DNA from: Pseudoruegeria sp. SK021
Lineage (GTDB): Bacteria; Pseudomonadota; Alphaproteobacteria; Rhodobacterales; Rhodobacteraceae
NCBI RefSeq assembly: GCF_002119405.1
Contig: NZ_MTBG01000005.1
Coordinates: 83,720 to 147,719, forward strand
Length of the DNA stretch: 64,000 nt
Direction of reading: 5' to 3'
Shown here: piece after piece, positions 17,145 to 25,583 of the stretch
How positions within the stretch are numbered: position 1 is the first letter of the stretch
Layout of the letters: the number at the start of each line of letters is the position of its first letter
Made by a program: the position numbers and the translations under genes
Notes under the pieces: generated by a model
What the model saw: the letters and a program-made list of their open reading frames with translations, nothing else
Databases searched by the model: none
Told to the model about the DNA's origin: nothing

Positions 17145-17959
17145 CCAAGGTTGTCACCGGCACAGACCTAGCCGCGCGGATCAACATGCAAACCGCGCGG
17201 CGCTTGGCCCAGTTGCCGCAGCCTGCGCGACTGACGGTCCTTAGCGACGGCAGCGGCCCGGCCGCCGCCTATGCACAGCGGATCACCGGCGCGGGCGACC
17301 GGCTTGGGATCGCGGTGACGCTTTTGGGCTATTCGGACCGAACACTGGTGGATCTGGCGCAGGGGGATGAACCGGTTCTGGCGCTTTTGCCGCTGCCAGA
17401 CGGACTGACCCGGGCCATGCTGTCCGAGGCCATCGGGGCCGACCGCGATGTGGAAGGGCTGCACCCGGCGCATCTGGGTCAGCTGGTGCTTGCGTCGCCA
17501 ACTTTGGTGCCGCCGACGGCACAAGCTGCGCTGTATTTGGCTGAAGCACTGGCCGGGACGTTGAAAGGCAAGACCGTCACGGTGGTCGGCGCCTCTGCGG
17601 TGGTTGGCTGTCCGTTGACGCTGCTGTTGCTTGCGGCAGAAGCGACGGTCAGTGTCGCCCATGCCGCCACCGGGGATCTAATCGCTTTGACCCACGCGGC
17701 CGATATCGTGATCAGCGCAGCCGGAGTGCCCGGCTTGATCACTGCGGCGCATATCCGTCCGGGGGCGATCATCGTCGATGTCGGCCTCACCCGGACGGAT
17801 GCCGGTCTTTGCGGCGATGTGGATATCACCTCGGTCATGGGCAAAGCCGCGGCACGGACCCATGTGCCGGATGGTGTCGGCCCGGTGACCACCGCCTGTC
17901 TGATGCGCAATGTGGTTGATCTGGCCGCGCGCAAACAGGACCCGACAAACCGCGCCTAA
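17141..17959 (+). CDS. FolD2, divergent FolD paralogue lacking catalytic residues
   Basis: 272 residues with the FolD fold and good C-terminal motifs: VVGASAVVGCPL, VDVGLTRTDAG, CGDV and PDGVGPVTTACL. Aligned by eye with E. coli FolD, Lys54 is Ile48, Gln98 is Leu82 and Asp121 is Glu105 here. PCTP becomes VPPT. All three residues needed for dehydrogenase/cyclohydrolase chemistry are therefore changed, so normal FolD activity is unlikely. The inferred start is TTG at 17141, overlapping the IclR stop as TTGA, with a GTGGGGG ribosome site 7 nt upstream. It is co-transcribed with IclR and may be a folate-binding sensor, a partner of FolD1, or a changed enzyme. Confidence 0.82.
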   Translation: MTKVVTGTDLAARINMQTARRLAQLPQPARLTVLSDGSGPAAAYAQRITGAGDRLGIAVTLLGYSDRTLVDLAQGDEPVLALLPLPDGLTRAMLSEAIGADRDVEGLHPAHLGQLVLASPTLVPPTAQAALYLAEALAGTLKGKTVTVVGASAVVGCPLTLLLLAAEATVSVAHAATGDLIALTHAADIVISAAGVPGLITAAHIRPGAIIVDVGLTRTDAGLCGDVDITSVMGKAAARTHVPDGVGPVTTACLMRNVVDLAARKQDPTNRA

Positions 17960-18050
17960 ACGCGATTGCGGTCATCCTGCCGTGCGATGGGCTGCGGGGA
18001 TTTTGGCCTTTGTTGCATAGGTCAGGCGTCTTTCCCCGCCCAGGCGCGGT

Positions 18051-19181
18051 TCAGTTCAGATCCGAGACGTCGGTCCAGTTGTCGTTCTTGCGGATCACCT
18101 CGATGATCTGCTGATACTGGCTGCCATCTTTGAAGGTCGGGTAAGGATCGACCGGTTCACCGGAAATGTCCTTGACGAATTCCCGCGCCAGATAGTGCCA
18201 GCATTGCTCCGTCTCGCCGGTCACGTCCGGCGTCGCCGCAACGATATCCTGGGGCAAGGGCAGATCCTGCCAGGTTTTATCAGCGCCGTAATAGGACAAC
18301 TGACCGCTGCCGTAATGACCCTTGATATAGATCGCGCCCTTGGTGCCATAGATCACGATATGATCGTCGTGGAAGCGCGGCACCAGCCCGCCATGCTTGA
18401 ACAGCACCGAGACCGGCTTTTCGGCAAACGGGCTCTCAATTTGGGCCAGAACGGTGTAGGACCATTCCACGTCGCTCTCTCCCCATTTCAGCGCTGGATC
18501 GTTCAGGTCCTTGGGGATGAAGTTGCGCCGGGTGGCGAAATTATGGACCCCATCGACAATCGGGGCACGGCCCAGATCGTCGCGAACCTCGCCGATGATC
18601 TTCAGGATCTTCTCGCCGACCACAGCCGCCGCGATGGACAGGGTGTGGGTGAAGTTGTTGTTCAACCGGCCACCGCCGTCTTTCTTGCGGTGCGACCAGC
18701 CAAAGGGAATGTCGCGTTCGAGATTGAAATGCGAGATGCATTCGATCTCAACCGGCTCACCGATTGCGCCCTCGGCAACCAGCCGCTTGGCGTGCTGCAC
18801 GCTGGGGGCGTAGCGGAAGCTGGCGGCATAGGCCGTCTTGACGCCCTTCGCTTCGGCCAGTTGGTACAGTTCGATCGCGGTGTCGGCGCTTTCGGTCATC
18901 GGCTTGTCGCAAAAGACGTGGCACCCGGCGGCGATGGCTTGCTTGATCGGCACGTAATGGGCGCCGCCCGGGGTCGCAATTGAGACAATGTCGGGCTTGC
19001 AAGTGTCCAGCGCCTCTTGCCAGTCGGTGCCTGCGTAAGGGATGCCCATCTGTGCGGCCACCTCGGTGACAACCTTCGGCGTGCGGCCCACGATGCCGAC
19101 TACCTCGGCCCCGGCCCCCCGAAACGCATCCGCATGGCCTTGCCCGGCAAAACCGGTTCCCGAAATCAAGACTTTCAACAT
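18051..19181 (-). CDS. Gfo/Idh/MocA-family oxidoreductase
   Basis: 376 residues. The N-terminal Rossmann fold has ISGTGFAGQGHADAF, SIATPGGAHYVP and the catalytic-lysine motif HVFCDKPMTESAD. The C-terminal alpha/beta domain follows, with SFRYAPSVQHAKRL and GGGRLNNNFTHTL. The family oxidises or epimerises sugars, inositols and related polyols with NAD(P). It lies downstream of, and on the same strand as, an LplA-type solute-binding protein, so a sugar or glycoside is the likely substrate. ATG at 19181. The hairpin at 19248-19279 separates it from the binding-protein gene, so it may be partly independent. Confidence 0.85.
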   Translation of the reverse strand: MLKVLISGTGFAGQGHADAFRGAGAEVVGIVGRTPKVVTEVAAQMGIPYAGTDWQEALDTCKPDIVSIATPGGAHYVPIKQAIAAGCHVFCDKPMTESADTAIELYQLAEAKGVKTAYAASFRYAPSVQHAKRLVAEGAIGEPVEIECISHFNLERDIPFGWSHRKKDGGGRLNNNFTHTLSIAAAVVGEKILKIIGEVRDDLGRAPIVDGVHNFATRRNFIPKDLNDPALKWGESDVEWSYTVLAQIESPFAEKPVSVLFKHGGLVPRFHDDHIVIYGTKGAIYIKGHYGSGQLSYYGADKTWQDLPLPQDIVAATPDVTGETEQCWHYLAREFVKDISGEPVDPYPTFKDGSQYQQIIEVIRKNDNWTDVSDLN

Positions 19182-19247
19182 CGCTATCCTATTTTCTGCC
19201 TGAGAAGGCCGGTGATCTGTCGTGGGTCAGCCATGGCTGCCTGTGCA

Positions 19248-19279
19248 ATAGGGCGGGGCAGCCCGCCGCCGCGCCCTAT
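19248..19279 (-). terminator. GC-rich hairpin after the LplA-like gene
   Basis: An 8-bp stem (19248-19255 with 19272-19279) encloses a 16-nt GC-rich loop. It lies 21 nt after the stop of the binding-protein gene on the minus strand. No T tract follows, so termination may be partial. Confidence 0.45.
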
Positions 19280-19299
19280 CTGTGTTTAAGATGAGGGGA

Positions 19300-20865
19300 T
19301 CAGTCGTATTGACGCGCGTAGGCGTCGTTCATGACCTCTAGAACGTCCGTATATCCCATCTTGTTCAAGGTGGCGATGTAGGCGTCCCACTCGGCATTGA
19401 TGTCGCCGGTGCCAAGCACCCAAGCCTGCTGACGTTCCAGCATATAGGACTGGATCGACGGCCAATACCGGTCATAGACCGCCTGTTCATCCTTGTTGAA
19501 CGCAACACCGAGGAACTGGTCTACCAGCAAGTCTTCGGAATCGTAGAGTTCGATGCCTTCGCGGGCAGCTGGCGCGGTCCACTGCCACTCATAGCGGTAG
19601 TCCTGCCAGAAGCCTTTCTTGATCTGCGCACCCATATCCCAAAGCTGGCTGTTCACCGCCCGATCGCTGTTCAGAACCGCGTCCTTGAAGACCGGCTCGC
19701 CGTCGATCATGTCCCAGGTTTGACCTTCGACGCCGAAGTTCGACAACAACCGGCCGGTTTCGGTGAACCAGAAGTCGAAATACTTAATCGTTTCGACCGG
19801 GTGGGCGTTGCTGTGACTGATGGCCCAGCCATCCGGTTTGATCGGGATGCGGCGGTGCTCTTCGATCCGCTTGCCGCTGACCGATTCCGGCGGCAGGAAG
19901 GGGATGAAGTTGAAGCCTTCGACCTTGTCCTGAAGCGCGGCGTTATAACCCGAAGTTGAGGCGAACCAGTCATGGGTCATACCGCCCAAGTTTTCCGACA
20001 GAAGATAATCCCGGGCCGAGGTGCCCCGCGTGAAGACTTCGGGGTCGATCAGGCCTTCGCCATACCATTTTGCGACATTGGCCAAGCCGTCACGATAGGT
20101 GTCCTGCGCGTAGGGATGCACCACCTTGCCGTCATCGCTGACCAGAAAATCATGTGGTGTGTCCGACCCGGACGACCGCCCATCCCAGAGGGTCACCAGC
20201 CGGATGACTTCTTCCCAGTCGCGCACGAACAAAGGGATTTCATCCTTCACGCCGTTGCCGTTGGGATCCTGATCGCGGAAAGCCACCAGCACGTCGTATA
20301 ATTCATCGACGTTCTGCGGTTGTTCGAGGCCCAGTTTGTCCAGCCAATCCTGCCGGATGAAATAGGCCCGCCCGTATTTGCCGTCGGGCAGATACGGAAT
20401 GTAGTACATGTTGCCGTCATAGGCCGAGATCGCCTGCCGCAGTTCTGGGCGTTCGTCGAAGAAGGCTTTGATGTGCGGCGCGTGCTCGTCGATCAGATCG
20501 TTCAGCGGCAGAAAGGCCCCTTGCGGACCGTATTCGTTCACGGGTTGTTTGATCAGTTGGCTGCCCACAATGTCCGGCAAGTTGCCGCTGGCCAACAGTA
20601 GGTTCATTGCCTCATAGGGATCGACCGAGTTTTTGCCCGAGGTCCGGTCGATCAGGTAGATGTTGGTCAATTCCCGCGCGGCTTCTTCGACCGGGTAAAT
20701 TTCGCTGGCATTGCCGCCGACGCCATATCCCTGCGCCCGGTCCCAATGCATGTGGATGGTCAGTTCCAGCGGTTCGTCCGTGATCCGCAGATCTTCTTGG
20801 GCCATGGCCGTTGTGACCAGGCATGTGCTGCCCAGAATGGCTGAAGCCAGTGATAGTTTACGCAT
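19300..20865 (-). CDS. LplA-type ABC solute-binding protein, no permeases nearby
   Basis: 521 residues with signal peptide MRKLSLASAILGSTCLVTTAMA and a large two-lobed binding protein. It shows the family's DPNGNGVKDEIPLF loop (an EF-hand-like calcium site), YIPYLPDGKYGRAYFIRQDWL and a C-terminal WPSIQSYMLERQQAWVLGTGDI. LplA proteins bind sugars or oligosaccharides for LplB/LplC permeases, but no permease or ATPase gene is adjacent. It is either an orphan receptor or a remnant of a larger cluster. GGGAGGACAC gives a very strong ribosome site for ATG 20865. The GntR gene lies 77 bp upstream on the same strand. Confidence 0.85.
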   Translation of the reverse strand: MRKLSLASAILGSTCLVTTAMAQEDLRITDEPLELTIHMHWDRAQGYGVGGNASEIYPVEEAARELTNIYLIDRTSGKNSVDPYEAMNLLLASGNLPDIVGSQLIKQPVNEYGPQGAFLPLNDLIDEHAPHIKAFFDERPELRQAISAYDGNMYYIPYLPDGKYGRAYFIRQDWLDKLGLEQPQNVDELYDVLVAFRDQDPNGNGVKDEIPLFVRDWEEVIRLVTLWDGRSSGSDTPHDFLVSDDGKVVHPYAQDTYRDGLANVAKWYGEGLIDPEVFTRGTSARDYLLSENLGGMTHDWFASTSGYNAALQDKVEGFNFIPFLPPESVSGKRIEEHRRIPIKPDGWAISHSNAHPVETIKYFDFWFTETGRLLSNFGVEGQTWDMIDGEPVFKDAVLNSDRAVNSQLWDMGAQIKKGFWQDYRYEWQWTAPAAREGIELYDSEDLLVDQFLGVAFNKDEQAVYDRYWPSIQSYMLERQQAWVLGTGDINAEWDAYIATLNKMGYTDVLEVMNDAYARQYD

Positions 20866-20942
20866 AGTGTCCTCCCTATCGTTTCGTTCAACTCGTCCGC
20901 GATCCCCTTCCCAGTGATCGCAACGCTTTCTGTCTGTCGCCG

Positions 20943-21713
20943 CTATCGAGGGGCGGTCGGCAGTTCTATCAATCCGTGCAAGCGTTCGTCGGTGAACAGC
21001 ACGCCGACCTGACGGTCCAAATCACCGATATGTGCCCGCAGGGCCGCTTCGGCGCCATCCGGGTCGCGGGCGCGGATCGCCGCAACGATTGCACTGTGTT
21101 CTTCAATGACCTCTGGGCCGCGCAGGATGCGATGCAGCCGTCTGATATGGCGCGCCCGATTGAGGTCGAACTGGGTGCGCCGTGCCGTCGTCCAGACGTC
21201 ACCATAGCCTGACAGGACAAACAGGTGCCGGTGAAAATCTTCATCGAGCGCGAAAAAGTCCGCGGCATCATCGGCCGCAAGCGCGTCTCTCTGGCGGGCC
21301 AAGACGGCCTCAAGCTCGTCCACGCGGTGCCGAGGGTCTGGGGCCGAAGCCGCGCCACGGACCGCACCGATCTCAAGCTGGAGGCGGATAAAACAGGCGG
21401 TGGTATAGCGTCTGACCGAAATACCGGTGACATAAGTGCCGCTTTGGGGCACGATCTTGACGAGGTTGATTTCATCAAGGCGGATCAAGGCTTCGCGCAC
21501 TGGCGTCTTGCTGGCACAAAGCGCTGCCGCGATTTCTTTCTCGGACACCCGTTGCCCCGGCTGCAATTTTACCCCTACGATCAGGTCTCGGAGCAAATCG
21601 AAGACCTGAAAGGTCATGTTGGCATCCGGGTCCAGCTGAACGGTCGCTAGCAGGTCGGAGATCGTGACTGCGTCTGCTTGCCCATCGGGCGGTTGTGACA
21701 CACGGTGCCCCAA
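20943..21713 (-). CDS. GntR-family (FCD) transcriptional regulator
   Basis: 256 residues. The winged helix covers about residues 35-105 (FQVFDLLRDLIVGVKLQPGQ, SEKEIAAALCASKTPVREAL, then VKIVPQSGTYV). The FCD all-helical effector domain follows, with LDEDFHRHLFVLSGY and VIEEHSAIVAAIRARDPDGAEAALRAH, which hold the metal or acid-binding histidines. The start is inferred as TTG at 21713: the first ATG is at residue 33, inside the domain, while GAGGAG lies 8 nt before this TTG. It probably controls the LplA-like protein and Gfo/Idh/MocA genes downstream. Confidence 0.85.
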   Translation of the reverse strand: MGHRVSQPPDGQADAVTISDLLATVQLDPDANMTFQVFDLLRDLIVGVKLQPGQRVSEKEIAAALCASKTPVREALIRLDEINLVKIVPQSGTYVTGISVRRYTTACFIRLQLEIGAVRGAASAPDPRHRVDELEAVLARQRDALAADDAADFFALDEDFHRHLFVLSGYGDVWTTARRTQFDLNRARHIRRLHRILRGPEVIEEHSAIVAAIRARDPDGAEAALRAHIGDLDRQVGVLFTDERLHGLIELPTAPR

Positions 21714-22125
21714 AATTCACTCCTCGCCCCGCGGTAAAACGGCCTGCCTTGGACAACTCGCATCCCTTACGGTGCAATTGATATCTCAATCCTTAATCCT
21801 TGTAAACCAGCCGAGTGTCGCCAGCACGTGGACCGTGTGCTGTGTCGGTCTTAGGGCTGGGGGGGCGCTTTTAAGAAGGTTGTCGCGGATGGATGGGGTG
21901 GATTTCTATCGGTAGCGTGTTATGAACGTTGGAAAAAGGACTTGCCCCAAGCTTTGTTTTGGCAAAAAAGTTGCGCTTCGCCAAAATGCGTCAAATGGGG
22001 TCGAGCCGCGCAATCGGTGCGATGAGCATGCGAGAAATTTGTGACGGGCTGCGCGCAGTCAATTAAGACAGTGGACGAGAAATACCACGATCGAAGCCGG
22101 CGGTATCCCGGTTAGGAGTTGCAGG
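21714..22125. other. Divergent intergenic region, GntR versus Mla operon
   Basis: 412 bp with no credible gene. A 7-bp inverted repeat (21957-21963 with 21980-21986) lies about 140 nt before the mlaE-like start, inside an A/T-rich stretch, and could be an operator or leader hairpin. TTAGGAG before 22126 is the ribosome site of the plus-strand operon. No clear promoter hexamers were identified. Confidence 0.4.
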
Positions 22126-23286
22126 ATGAGTGTCGCCATGAGCGATGTTGACAATCGCTCAAACGCAGACGTCACCTTTCAAAAGGGCGCAGACGGGGTC
22201 GGAATTGTGACCGTGTCGGGGGCGTGGACGCTGCGGGCAGATGCGCCGGGCGCGGCGGGCATCCTGTCTGCGATGGGCGCTGCGGGCACGCTGCGATCTA
22301 TTGGCTTTGAGGCCAGCGGCCTGACCGGTTGGGACAGCACCTTTGTCACGGCGGCGCTGCAGGTGATTGCGCAGTGCAAGGCGCAGGACATCGAGGTTGA
22401 TCAAAGCGGGCTTCCAGCCGGAGCGCAGCGTCTTATCGCGCTTGCGACTGCGGTGCCCGAACGGCAGGGCGCACGGCGTAGCCGGTCACAGGATGGGTTT
22501 TTCGTCCGCGTCGGAAATGCGACGATCCAGACCTATAAAGGCGTGCTGGATACGGTCACGTTTCTGGGGGAAGCCACGATTGCCTTGGCGCGGTTTTGTG
22601 TCGGCCGGGCAAAGTTTCGCCGGGTCGATTTGATGATTGCGCTGGAAGCCTGCGGCCCCAAAGCGCTGCCCATCGTGACGCTGATCTCCGTGTTGATTGG
22701 GCTTATTCTGGCCTTTGTCGGGGCAATCCAGTTGCGTCAATTCGGGGCGCAACTGTATGTGGCCGATCTTGTCGCCATTGCCATGGCCCGCGAAATGGCC
22801 GCCATCATGACCGGGATCATAATGTCTGGTCGCACCGGCGCGGCCTTTGCTGCGCAACTTGGCACGATGCAAGTCAACGAAGAGATCGACGCCTTTCGAA
22901 CGCTTGGCTTCCCGCCGATGGAATTTTTGGTGTTGCCGCGGATGCTGGCGCTGATTTTCATGATGCCGCTGCTGTGCATCTACGCGAACATCCTTGGAAT
23001 TCTTGGCGGCGCGATTGTTGGCGTTGGCATGCTCGGACTGACCCCGACCGAGTATTACATCCAGACGGTCAACAGTGTCACGCTGGTTGATTTTGGCATC
23101 GGTGTGTTCAAAGGGGTCGTGTTTGGCGTCGTCATCGCGCTGTCGGGCTGCTTGAAAGGGATTCAATCGGGGCGCAGCGCGTCTGCCGTGGGCGATGCCG
23201 CCACAGCCGCCGTCGTTATGTCGATTGTCTTGATCATCGTTCTGGATGGTCTGTTCGCGGTCGTCACCAGCTTAATTGGGATCTGA
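22126..23286 (+). CDS. MlaE-family lipid ABC permease with N-terminal STAS-like domain
   Basis: 386 residues. Residues 1-120 form a soluble STAS-like domain (VGIVTVSGAWTLRADAPGA, then a helix of the FEASGLTGWDSTFVTAALQV type). The C-terminal 260 residues are the MlaE permease with about five membrane segments. Family signatures include FLGEATIALARFCVG, FVGAIQLRQFGAQLYVADL and MAREMAAIMTGIIMSGRTGAAFAAQLGTM, split here for length. It moves phospholipids or other lipids between outer and inner membrane with the ATPase, MCE protein and lipoprotein that follow. It is the first gene of the operon. Confidence 0.88.
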   Translation: MSVAMSDVDNRSNADVTFQKGADGVGIVTVSGAWTLRADAPGAAGILSAMGAAGTLRSIGFEASGLTGWDSTFVTAALQVIAQCKAQDIEVDQSGLPAGAQRLIALATAVPERQGARRSRSQDGFFVRVGNATIQTYKGVLDTVTFLGEATIALARFCVGRAKFRRVDLMIALEACGPKALPIVTLISVLIGLILAFVGAIQLRQFGAQLYVADLVAIAMAREMAAIMTGIIMSGRTGAAFAAQLGTMQVNEEIDAFRTLGFPPMEFLVLPRMLALIFMMPLLCIYANILGILGGAIVGVGMLGLTPTEYYIQTVNSVTLVDFGIGVFKGVVFGVVIALSGCLKGIQSGRSASAVGDAATAAVVMSIVLIIVLDGLFAVVTSLIGI

Positions 23287-23295
23287 GGCGCCGAC

Positions 23296-24126
23296 ATGAT
23301 CACACCCACAGCCCCGCCCCGCCCCCATATCGACATCACCGGACTGCGGTTGCAGTACGGCGACTTCCTGATCCAGAAGGATCTGACCTTCACGGTCAAC
23401 AGGGGCGATATTTTCATCATCATGGGCGGCTCTGGCTGCGGGAAAAGCACCGTGTTGAAGTGCTTGATCGGCCTCAAGTCACCGGCATCCGGGCGGGTTC
23501 AGATCGGCGAGACCGACTTCTGGGGAGGGGCCGAAGATCAGCGGCAGGCGATGATGCGCAATTTCGGGGTGCTGTATCAAAGCGGCGCCTTATGGAGCTC
23601 GATGACGCTGGCTGAAAACGTTGGTCTGCCACTGGGCGAATACACCGACCTAAGTGCGGCCGACATCCGCGAACTTGCCGCGATGAAGCTAGCCCTTGTT
23701 GGTCTTGCCGGGTTCGAGGACTATTATCCTTCCGAGATCAGCGGCGGGATGCAGAAACGGGCCGGGATCGCCCGGGCGATGGCCCTCGATCCCGACATCT
23801 TGTTTTTCGACGAACCTTCGGCAGGGCTGGATCCGATCAGTTCGAAACTGCTGGATGACCTGATCTTGGAATTGCGCGACAGTCTGGGCACCACCATTGT
23901 GATTGTAACCCATGAATTGGCCAGTATCTTTGCGATTGGCAACAATTCGGTGTTTCTGGACCCAGTCAGCAAGACGATGATCGCGCAGGGCAATCCACGG
24001 CAATTGCGGGATCACAGCCCGAATGCCGGCGTGCGCGAATTTCTCAATCGTGGCAAATCACACAATGACGACGCCCCCCAACCAGCACCGGTTGGGCAAT
24101 GCAATAAACCGGAGGCCGCGACGTGA
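23296..24126 (+). CDS. MlaF-type lipid transporter ATPase
   Basis: 276 residues. Walker A is MGGSGCGKST, the signature is ISGGMQKRAGIARAMALDP, Walker B is ILFFDEPSAGLDP and the switch region is VIVTHELASIFAIG, all as in MlaF/Ttg2A ATPases. The C-terminal tail continues about 40 residues past the domain (FLNRGKSHNDDAP) and may contact a partner. It starts 9 nt after the permease stop and overlaps the MCE gene start as GTGA. It powers lipid transport with the MlaE-like permease. Confidence 0.9.
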   Translation: MITPTAPPRPHIDITGLRLQYGDFLIQKDLTFTVNRGDIFIIMGGSGCGKSTVLKCLIGLKSPASGRVQIGETDFWGGAEDQRQAMMRNFGVLYQSGALWSSMTLAENVGLPLGEYTDLSAADIRELAAMKLALVGLAGFEDYYPSEISGGMQKRAGIARAMALDPDILFFDEPSAGLDPISSKLLDDLILELRDSLGTTIVIVTHELASIFAIGNNSVFLDPVSKTMIAQGNPRQLRDHSPNAGVREFLNRGKSHNDDAPQPAPVGQCNKPEAAT

Positions 24127-25571
24127 GCCAGAAAACCAATCCAAAGCTGGTCGGGCTATTCGTGGTCGGGGCGTTTTCGCTGGCGATCTTAGGCCTATTG
24201 GCCTTCGGAAGCGGCAGCCTTTTCAGCGCCAAGCGCAGCTATGTCCTGTTTTTCCAAGGCTCGGTGGCGGGCTTGCAGGTGGGCGCACCAGTGAACTTTC
24301 GCGGCGTTCCGTTGGGGTTCGTCACTGACATCAGCGTGAGCTATTTCCCCGATGATGTCTCGTCGCAATTTGTCATTCCCGTTTATATTCAGATCGAACC
24401 GGACCGGATTCGTGGCACCACATCAGGGACCACCGTCACTGTTCAGGATCTGATCAATGATGGGCTAAGGGCCGAGCTTGGCATGCAATCCTTCGTGACC
24501 GGCCAACTGAGCGTCGAGCTTGATTTCAGGCCGTCCACCCGCGCCAGATTATTGGGACTTGAACCCGACACGGTCGAAATTCCAACCTTGCCCTCGGACA
24601 CCGAAAAGCTGAAAGCCAGTGTGACCCGACTGGCCGATATTTTGCAAGAACTGCCGCTGGAGGACATCGCCAAAGAGGTGGAGTCAGCCGTTTCCGCCGC
24701 AGCACACAGCATCGTTGAAATCAGTAAGGCCGTCGATACGGTGGCCAGCAAGATCGGGCCATTGGCCGACGAGGTCACGGCCACCATTGCCGATGTGCGG
24801 TCGACTGTGACTGAGGCACGCGCCCGGCTGGAAATGCAGCCCGGTGAAGTGTTATACGCAGCGATGAAGAACTTGGAACATGTGCAAGCCGTCGCGACTG
24901 GCATACAGGCGCAGATCAAGCCGCTGTCGGATCAGGCGGTCTTGACGCTGCAAGCGCTCGCACTGACGGCAAAGGACGGGCAGACGCTGTTTGACAGTTT
25001 GGAGCAGGAAATTTCGCCGATTTCGGCTGAGTTGAAGCAAGTGTTGTCAACCGCGACAGTGACCATGGGTGATGCGCGCACGGTCATGCAATCGCTCGAT
25101 ACCAAGTCCGGACTTTTAATCGCCGAGGCGCAGACGGCTTTGACAACTGCAACCCAAGTGCTGGACAGCGTCCGCGAACCCATTGGGAAGGTCGGGGATC
25201 TGGCCGCTGTCTTTGCGACGGAAGTCGAACCGCTGTCATCCGAGGCGAAGCTGACGATGGCCGCCGCCCGATCCGCGCTTGATGATGGTGGCCGGGCGAT
25301 TGCGGATCTTCGGACCTTGATTGCGAATGTGGACGGCGGGGTGCAGCCGATTATCACCAAAGCAGAAGCGATCTTGGACAACGCCGATGTGGCCATGCGG
25401 GACGCCCGGAGTGCGATTGCTGGCGTTAGAACGGTGATCAGCCCCGATGCACCGACCATTGCGCAAGTCGACACAGCGCTGCGCGAGGTGCGGCGCGCGG
25501 CGACCTCGCTCCGCGAGTTTGCCGACTTTCTTCAACGTAACCCGAACGCGCTCTTGACGGGCAGACGATAG
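24123..25571 (+). CDS. MCE-domain lipid-binding protein (MlaD-type, long C-terminus)
   Basis: 482 residues, much longer than E. coli MlaD (about 180). One N-terminal transmembrane helix (LVGLFVVGAFSLAILGLLAFG) leads into a single MCE domain (SVAGLQVGAPVNFRGVPLGFV). About 300 residues of amphipathic helix rich in Ala, Thr, Val and Asp follow, probably a coiled coil that bridges the periplasm as in PqiB- or Mce-type proteins. It starts at GTG 24123, overlapping the ATPase stop. It is the periplasmic lipid conduit of the system. Confidence 0.87.
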   Translation: MSQKTNPKLVGLFVVGAFSLAILGLLAFGSGSLFSAKRSYVLFFQGSVAGLQVGAPVNFRGVPLGFVTDISVSYFPDDVSSQFVIPVYIQIEPDRIRGTTSGTTVTVQDLINDGLRAELGMQSFVTGQLSVELDFRPSTRARLLGLEPDTVEIPTLPSDTEKLKASVTRLADILQELPLEDIAKEVESAVSAAAHSIVEISKAVDTVASKIGPLADEVTATIADVRSTVTEARARLEMQPGEVLYAAMKNLEHVQAVATGIQAQIKPLSDQAVLTLQALALTAKDGQTLFDSLEQEISPISAELKQVLSTATVTMGDARTVMQSLDTKSGLLIAEAQTALTTATQVLDSVREPIGKVGDLAAVFATEVEPLSSEAKLTMAAARSALDDGGRAIADLRTLIANVDGGVQPIITKAEAILDNADVAMRDARSAIAGVRTVISPDAPTIAQVDTALREVRRAATSLREFADFLQRNPNALLTGRR

Positions 25572-25583
25572 AAACGGAGACCC

